Below are positions 51,201-60,200 of a stretch of DNA of 64,000 bases, in pieces. Within the stretch, counting starts at the first letter, position 1. The number at the start of each line of letters is the position of its first letter. The DNA lies in NCBI GenBank assembly GCA_030549495.1, contig JAUIRK010001047.1, forward strand, positions 930,001 to 994,000, written 5' to 3'. The stretch comes from Nectonema munidae (lineage: Eukaryota > Nematomorpha > Nectonematoida > Nectonematidae). The notes under the pieces were generated by a model, which saw only the letters and a list, made by a program, of their open reading frames with translations, searched no databases and was not told the origin of the DNA. A program made the translations under genes and the position numbers.

Positions 51201-54200
51201 TATATATCATCTTATCGATGATTACCATGGGTTTATTGGTTTATGCCAAAGAAAAGTGTCTTTGTGTTCATAATTTATTCAACATATGCTTGTATAAGTT
51301 GAAATAGTTCAAAAAAGAAACAAGAATTTTTATATCAAAAAGGATATATTTCAGAACGAAGACGTTCCTTTATCAAGTAAGATAAAATGTGATGTGGAAA
51401 GATTAATGCAAACGTAATACCTAGGATTAATGCATTTCACGATTCCTCTTATTGGAGGCATTCATTGTACGGTTTTTATTTTTAGTGGATAAGTATCGTA
51501 TTCAACTTGCTCTCCATAACTACGAGAAGATGTACGGCACTTCTCCAGGCTTCAAAAGAATGGCTGCCATGTACAACGAAAGGAAGATTAGAAAAGCTCA
51601 AGCAAGCAACAACACTTCATCTTACTATCAAAGGTCTATGGGATATCGAACAAATCCTAGTGGAGTCATGGATAATAGACCCAAGGTACCCTTTTCATTT
51701 ATCTTAGGGGTAAGCGGGTTTGTCCAAATGCTTATCACGCCAAAATATCTTTGATTCGAAATTTACCTTCCAAGAAATTACAACATTACCCATCTCTGGA
51801 CAGGTACCACCTTTAAAAAAGCCTTTCTTTTATAAAAAAAATGCGAGTTATCAAAAAGAAAAATTGTATGCGACGGCTTTCAAATAACATTGTGATTCTT
51901 TATGACGCAAAAGTTAGATAATTCTAATCATCGTAATCTAATTTAAAATTTAGTTATTATATTAACCAAATGTAGGATGTGTGCAGTGTACTTTAGAATA
52001 TAAGTACAAAACTAAAATTTAAATGCATAATTTTGTTTTCAAGAAAGTATTTCTGTCTGCTAGTAAATGTCGTTGAACGATAATGTCAAGATAAAATAAA
52101 TATTTATACTTGAAAATTCTCTTTTGATTCACGTTTCGCGCAATACCTTATCATTGATGATGGAGATAATGTGACGCTGATTGGTAGAAAAATTGATCTG
52201 TTATATTCTATATAGAGACAAGCAACTAGAAAATAAACTTCAGGGGGCGTTAAACCATCAAGCCAAAGTTAAATCCTTTCAGGTCCAATCAGACACCGGT
52301 GTCTGATTGGATAAAAATTGCGGCTTTGTTATATAAAAACTCTTTTAAAAAGAAAAGCATATTTGTTTTAATTTGTTTGGGGCTTCCTTTTATCCTATAT
52401 AAATATATATATGTATCATTAACAGAAACAGACATAATTAAATAGCACGGCGTCGAATGCTTAATCGAACCTAAATTAATGGAATTGGAGTTTTAGTAGA
52501 AAATATTTTAGATGGTGTATTCGGAAAGAAATCGAGAAATGAAGAACATGTCAATGTTTTCAAATCAAAATGCCTACCAACAATTTCCTCTCCACCAACA
52601 ACAACTACTTCAGCAACACCCTTCCACAATGACTGCAGATGGTATGGCGGCGCCTATAATTGTCTCTTCTCAGCATCAACAACAGTCTCAATTCAACTTT
52701 ATTCAGCCAAATTCACGTAAATCACATCCTTTAGCATTTTCGTTTCTCAATATTGTTGTTTGCATGATGTATACTATACATCTATTTTTAAAACAAAATA
52801 ATAGAAGGAAGATGAGTAGTGTGTTTTTTAAAATGTATATCATATAGTTCACTTGAGATTTTCTCCTCTTTACGCTTCTATCCTCATTCTGGAATAAGTG
52901 AGGAGAAAAAGGAGTGCTATAGATGTAAGTCTATCTCTTTAGCAGATAGATAGAGTAAGTTTGGTCTGCAAAGGAGAGGTTAAATGACTTTGTGTCTATC
53001 TTCTGGGGGAAGAAATCTACTAGGTATCTCTCTTGTAAAAAGAGATCTAGTACCTTACATAGGTCTATTTTTAAGAAGATAGATAGGGTAGTTTAACATA
53101 GATATCTCCTTTAAAAAGAAGGAGATAGATGGTTGTCTATCTCTCTGGAAGGGAAAGATGTAGTTCCTTGCATGAGTCTATTTCTAAAGGGAGATAGATA
53201 TTGGACATCTTATTCCTTAATTTAATTGTGATCTCTTCTAAGAGGGAAGAGATGAAAGGACACTATTATTCCTTACTTTAACTCTATAGAGGTCCTACAT
53301 GAGTCTGTCTCCTGTAAGAAGCAACTTTCTAGTGGCCTTACTATGTTTTAACCGAATCCCTACTTCCTAGCCCGTTAAATGGAGTTAAGGGAGGGTTTGA
53401 TAAGCAATATATAGCTTGTTTTAGAAGGTATATTACAAAAGGTCTTGGAGCAGCGCCCCTAAGAGAAGTAAGAAAGAGAGCTCTATACGCCCTCTAAGGA
53501 GTAATCTGTACTAACAGATTCTTTTGTGCTAACTCAGTAGCTAAATTCTACTTTAACCGAGAAGTTACTAGAGGAAGAAGACAAAGTAGAGGAAGGGGGG
53601 TAGCACCCTAACTAAAGGAAAGGTTGTCTACTTACTAGTACAAACTTATTTAAGAGCCTAAAGAAGGACCTTATAAAGAAAGGAGGAGCTTGTTAGGTGT
53701 GAGAATTGTTTTAGAATGAATTTTGGAAAAAGTATGGATGTGGAGTCGGATTTGAGAATTCAGAAAATAACTCTGAGTATAGCTAAATATTGTTGGAAAG
53801 GATGTACTTTTCACGTATCGAGGGTTTAGATATATCTCCTCTTTGAGAGAGATTTATGTTCTGGCGAATCAAAAAATACTACTACTGTTATAAATATGAT
53901 TGCAGAGTCTTAATAGGGAGTCGGAGTTTTTGAAGTGATTAAAATCGGAGTCGGTATCTAATAAAATTTAGCTGTGAAAATCAGATTTTTTAAAGTATTT
54001 TAAATAATGAAAAAATGCTTTAATTTTTATAAGCATATGCAGTGGCCCTTCTTTTGTCAAAGTCGGAAGAGTTGGCGTTAAATATATTAAATGCTGGAAT
54101 CAGAGTCCGATTTTTTAAGTACCTGGAATAGGTTATATTTCAAAAATATCTTAAGTTTTTCAACGATTGAATCATTCATTACACACAATTATTTTTTATA

Positions 54201-57200
54201 TATTTTTTACTTCTGTATAATTAAAGGACTAGTCAGTCAAATATACAGAACACGAGTTTTTTAAATATTTTTTATAATTAACACTTCGTGCATGTTTAAA
54301 TTACTATTTTTGAATGGGTTTTTTTCCAATCTTTTTTTAAATAAAATAACATGGTTTTCTTTGCAATTCTTTTGAGATTTGGGCAAATATTTTTTAGACT
54401 GGACGAATTTTTGTATCTCTCTTATGCATGAGATCCTTCTAATGGTGTTTTGTTATCTTTGTATAAAAATTATTATTTAGAATATGTGATCCAGAATACT
54501 CCTGATGGAAATATTCTACTTCTTCAGCCTGGCTTAACCGACGATAAAAGTGACAATACAGGTAACTTTCTGGAATACAATTCGACGCATCAAACAATCA
54601 TTTCTTTGCAGAATTTACATTTACGCTTCCTAACACTTTTTACTGTTTTACGGCCATGATATTTTTCTAACCCTGGCTCCTGGCCAGTTCATTCACTGAT
54701 ACTTAGGCGATATAGAATCTAACCCATGCCCAGACAGATCGACTAAATTTATTGTATTGGACAGGGATCTACAAGATTTTGGTACGATCCGTTTCGTCTC
54801 ATTTTGTTTTTCGTTTGTAAACGTTTTAAAACTACATCACAAAACGGGATATTTTGTCAAGGCTTAAAACATCTTATAGTTCTTTTTCACAGTTATAAAA
54901 AATTTTTTTTCTATGTAGTACATTGGATGAGACAAAAGTATTTAAATTGTGACCCACTAACCATTATGTAGACTTCAATGCCTTTCGTATCTGAAAATTA
55001 TTCTCTCCCCTGTAATTGAACCCTACCCTGTTAATGTAACATAAGAATTTTTACGAATTATATATACAGTAGAACTCCGTTATTAAGACCACCTTTGGGA
55101 CTAAACTTTATTGGTCGTATTATCGGGGTGGTCTTAATTGTGAATTTTTTGGTTAACAGACGTGAATCATAAAAAACAAAGAAAACACATTAAAGCTTTA
55201 TTTTGATTTAAAAAAAGAATCAATCGTTACTTGTTTTTTCCGGTTTTCACAAAAGAATAATTGTTGCTGAAGTAAGGATTCTGCTTTTGATAGGTGCATC
55301 CAGACATCACTCATGTCCTTTTCAAGGCAATACTCTTTTACTTTCTCAATCATATGTAACGCTTCATTTGAGCTAATGCCAGGCTGAACCGTTTCTTCCT
55401 CCTTATCTTCATCATCACTTTCATTTTTAGCTTCATTAAGATATTCATTCATCATTCTTTCTTCCCAATCCTCAGAGAGCTTTTCTGACGTCTCTACATC
55501 TTCATCAATTGAGCTATACAGATCAGCTGTCATTTTGTTAGTTATATTTAACCTACTTGTCACTTCGTCTATCAGTCCATTCAGTGAATGATAGTTTTCA
55601 GTTTCTTCTTCACTGGTTATTTCATCAAAATGAAATTCACTCTTTTGAAAACATTTTTGAACAGTAGACTGTTTACATTTTGAAACTGCATGTGTAATCC
55701 AGTTACAAGCTTGTAGCACATTAACCAACTTACTCATGTTCGAAGCATCTTCCGCAGAATCGATCTTCAACAAAATGTGCTGTAAAAGTTGTTTTCGATA
55801 TGTTGTTTTGATAAACTGGATTATTCCTTGATCGAGTGGTTGAAGAACAGAAGTGGTGTTGACTGGCAAGAAAACTAATTTGATGTTCGTCATTTCAATT
55901 TTGGTGTGAGATGGTGCATTATCTAAAAAGAGAAGCACATTACGTTTTTGACGTCGAAGTTTATCTTAAAGGTTTTCAACCATTCGCTGAAAACGCTTGA
56001 AGTCATCCAAGCTTTTTTGTTGTATGACCATTTAAAGTTGAGCTTGCCAACATTAACATTTTTAAAACAGCGAGGCTTTTTGTTGTGTCCAATGATGAGT
56101 GGTTTTTCAAATTGACCATTCATATTAACGCAAGGCGAGACTGTGATTCTATTCTTCGATTTTTTTCCACCTATACACTGCTCCCCTTTCACCTTCAAAG
56201 TTTTATTAGGTAAGCATCTGTAAAATAAGCCCGTCTCATCCATATTATAGATATCCTCATATTTATAATTTTTAATCAATTCTACAACTTTCACCTTCCA
56301 TTCTTCTACGGATTCCATATCTACAGATCCTTTTTCGCCACAAATTGCTCCAAATTTTATTGAATGCCTGTTTTTAAATCTATTCAACCAACCCTGGGAT
56401 GCTTTAAAATCATGTTTACCCAGTTTTTCAGCAAAAATAAGTGCCTGTTCTTGTATCATTGGTCCAGATATAGGCACATGTATACTTCTGGCTTTCTGGA
56501 ACCATTGCCAAGCTAGCTCATCTATATCTTCAAAGTTCGAGGATGTTGAAACTCTTTTCCTCTTCATTGATGTATTCGAACTCATGATTATATTTTTACG
56601 CTTCAAAATAGATTGGACTTGGGTTTTGCTTACATTGAATTTTTCTGCCAACTGCCTTTGACTTCTGCCAGTCGAATCTTTCAACAATTCAATTTTTTCT
56701 CCCAAACTTAGCTCATTTCTTTTTAACTTTTTTTCACACATTTATGCTTAAATCTAAATAAGATATTCAAATTCAATATTAAAGAAAGGAAAAAAATTTA
56801 AAGAGAAAAAAAATATAAGAATAAATGACAATGTAATAGTATTGATTTAACTAAAAAACAAGAGCTAAAAAATTTTCTCTCTATCTAATAAATCTAAATA
56901 AGATATTCAAATTCAATATTAAAGAAAGGAAAAAAAATTTAAAGAGAAAAAAAATATAAGAATAAATGACAATCTCATAACCTGTACGGTTGAACGCGGG
57001 TAGACAACTTGCGTGTTTTCTCCAACCCGTATATTACGATGATTCTTCTCCAACCTGTATTCTACGATGATTCATCTCCAAACTATATAGTACAATGATT
57101 CATCTCCAACCTGTATACTACGATGATTCATCTCTAACCTGTATACTACGATGATTCATCTTCAACCTGTATACTACGATGGTTTCTATTCCATGTACAA

Positions 57201-60200
57201 ATAACTAGGGAGACAATGTTCAACTTTCTGTTCACATTCTGCTAGATGTAAGATTTGATATACCTCATTCGGGGAGACGATGCTACATAAGTTATTACCT
57301 ATATACATTATACCTGTATACTACGATGGTTCATCTCCAACCTGTATACCGCGATAATTCATATCAAAGAATCGAAAAATATTCTTTAAAAAATCAAAAA
57401 ATATCAAAGTTTCTGTTCATATTTTGCTACATCATACGATGTTACAAAATTTATTACCTATACTTTGCAATTTGCACGATTTTAAATATTATATTTGTCA
57501 AATAATCAAAATAAAATTCTATAATCAAAGAATCGAAAAATATTCTTTAAAAAATCAAAAAATATCAAACTTTCTGTTCATATTTTGCTACCTCATAGCT
57601 TCAATACTTATTGAGAAAAATTGATTAAAACACAAATTTTGATCTATTTATCTTCTCTTTAGAAATTTTATTTTTTTCGAATCAAAGTGTAAATCAAACC
57701 CGCACTTAAATTTTGGATGATTAAATCAAAAGAAATAAAAAACTAATGTTAATTTATAAAAAACCAAAAACTAAAATGATTTTATAAAAATCTAAAAATA
57801 AATAGTGGACTACGATTATCCAACAAAACTTGTACATTCGATCTACATTTTTCACTTCAAAAATAATTTTAAATTTATTAGAAAAACATTATACTGACCA
57901 ATAAAAAAAACAAAGATTAATTTATAAAAAAAATGGAAAAACTAATACTATTTTATAAAAATCTACAAATAAATTTAGATTCTGAGAGTAGAGTCGCTTT
58001 ATAATTGTGCTGGAAATTGTCACATAATATAGGTAAAAATTTGTCCTAATGAAAGGAGCTTTGGTTTAAAATGCATCCCTTATCTGCTAATTAATGATAT
58101 GAAGCCCATGGAAAATAAAAACAGTAAAAGGTATTTCTTAAGTACTTGTGATATAAGTAATGTATTCTGAAAGCCCATAAAAAATGCTTTAATTTGGTAT
58201 ATCGCATGATGCATTTTGTTGAGAAATGTGAAAGTTATAAGCGTTTTAATATTTGACTAAGATTTAAGCTAGGAACACTACAAATAAACTAAGCGTACAT
58301 TAGCCCGATAAAATAAACCACACACGCGTGCTAAAGATGTGGTGAAGCGTATGCGAGATAAGAATTCTCTGCGCTCACATGTGTTAATCTTTCTTCGCAT
58401 AATTATGCTCTAAAATCAATCAATAATGTGATTTATTCCTCGCACACTGTCGGTATAAATATAACGAATGCCCTTCGTTAAAAATTAGAAAGGTTGTATC
58501 TAAACTAAATAAAAGTAGACTACGATTATCCAACAAAATTCGTACATTCTCGACATTAATAAACCACACACGCGTGCTAAAGATGTGGTGAAGCGTATGT
58601 GAGATAAGAATTCACTGCGGTAACAAACGCGTAATGCAACATGTATTAATCTTTCTTCGCATAATTATGCTCTAAAATCAATCAATAATGTGATTTATTC
58701 CTCGCACACTGTCGGTATAAATATAACGAATGCCCTTCTTTAAAAATTAGAAAGGTTGTATCTAAACTAAATAAAAGTAAACTACGATTATCAAACAAAA
58801 CTCGTACATTTAATCGACATTTTTCACTTGAAAAATAATTTAAAATTTATTAGAAAAATATTATACTGACCTATACTACTGACCCATAAAAAGTAAAAAA
58901 TAAATATTAATTTTCGACAGTTTGAAAAAGAAGAAATCAATGCGGATACCCTTTTCTTGGAAAAAATGATAGATGATAGAAAAAACGCTTCTTATTGTAA
59001 TGTAGATGTTAAAAGGTTTTCTTTGGTTGAAAAAAGAAAGAAAAGACAAAAGGTTTATACTTCAAAGAAAATAGAAACTATTACCGAAAGAAAGTATTCA
59101 GAAAGTGATGATGAAGAAAGTTTAGAAGAAAACAAATATTTTAAACAGAAACTCACACAAAAGATGTAAAAAAACTGGAACATGTATTTTTGTACCTTAA
59201 GATATTTTGAAAAGAAAAAAACATAGTTTCTAGATTAGTTAGAAACAATGTTTCACCAACAGCATCTGCTACAATTCTCCTCTTTCATTGAAGCTTGCCA
59301 AGGTGACTCTAGTAAAATAAATCTACATCCTTCTCAAGCTTATAAATATAAAGTTAAAGTTGTAAAAGAAACAGCCAACAATATAAAAAAGTCTTGGAGG
59401 CCAAAAATGTTTTTGAATTTGCACTGGGATGGAAAATTGCTTCCTAAATTGAAAGGAAGTGGTTTTTGATACCACAAGTCTTACTCCACTCCTCTGGTGT
59501 CCTTGCAGACACCAGAATGGTGAAATTATTTTGAAAAAAATATGGAAAATGAGAAAAATTTATGACACGCCTGGACCATAATATGATCTCTTTAATAAAT
59601 TGAGGAAAAAATTTAACGTTTTGTCTTCAAACGAGCAATGCAAATACACTTTTTATCAAGGAAGTAAAGATAAAAGTAGACTCATTGATAAGGTATGTTA
59701 GAAACGACTAAAAAGAGCTTCTTTTAAGCCTAATGTATCTTAATGGTGGAAAAAGTTTTGTTAAATTCAGAGTACCAGGGTCTTTAACAAAGCAAGAGGG
59801 ATGGTAATTTTAGAAATTTTTTGTCATCAAGTCAATTAGAAAAAATGACATGTTTTGTTAACTTTGTATTTTTACTTATTTGCCTTGGTGGTTCACAGCT
59901 GACATCGCTGAAGATACAGTTTTGAACGACTTGATGCTGATAAATTCTTTCATTGGAGAAACAAAGGACATGTATCTATCTGCAAAAAAAGCTACCATGA
60001 ATCATCTTTGGTACCTTAGTGAAGAAATGAAACCGATTTCGCTTTTCAGTGGAAAAGTTGATATCAGCCAAAAGAAAAAAATTGTAGAAAGTTTGAAATC
60101 TTTTGAAAAAGACTATATTTTTGGTCAAAGGATATGGAAAGCCTTTGTTTCCTCAAAAGGAAAAATTCAGTAGAGTAGTAGAAATTCACCAATTGATAGG

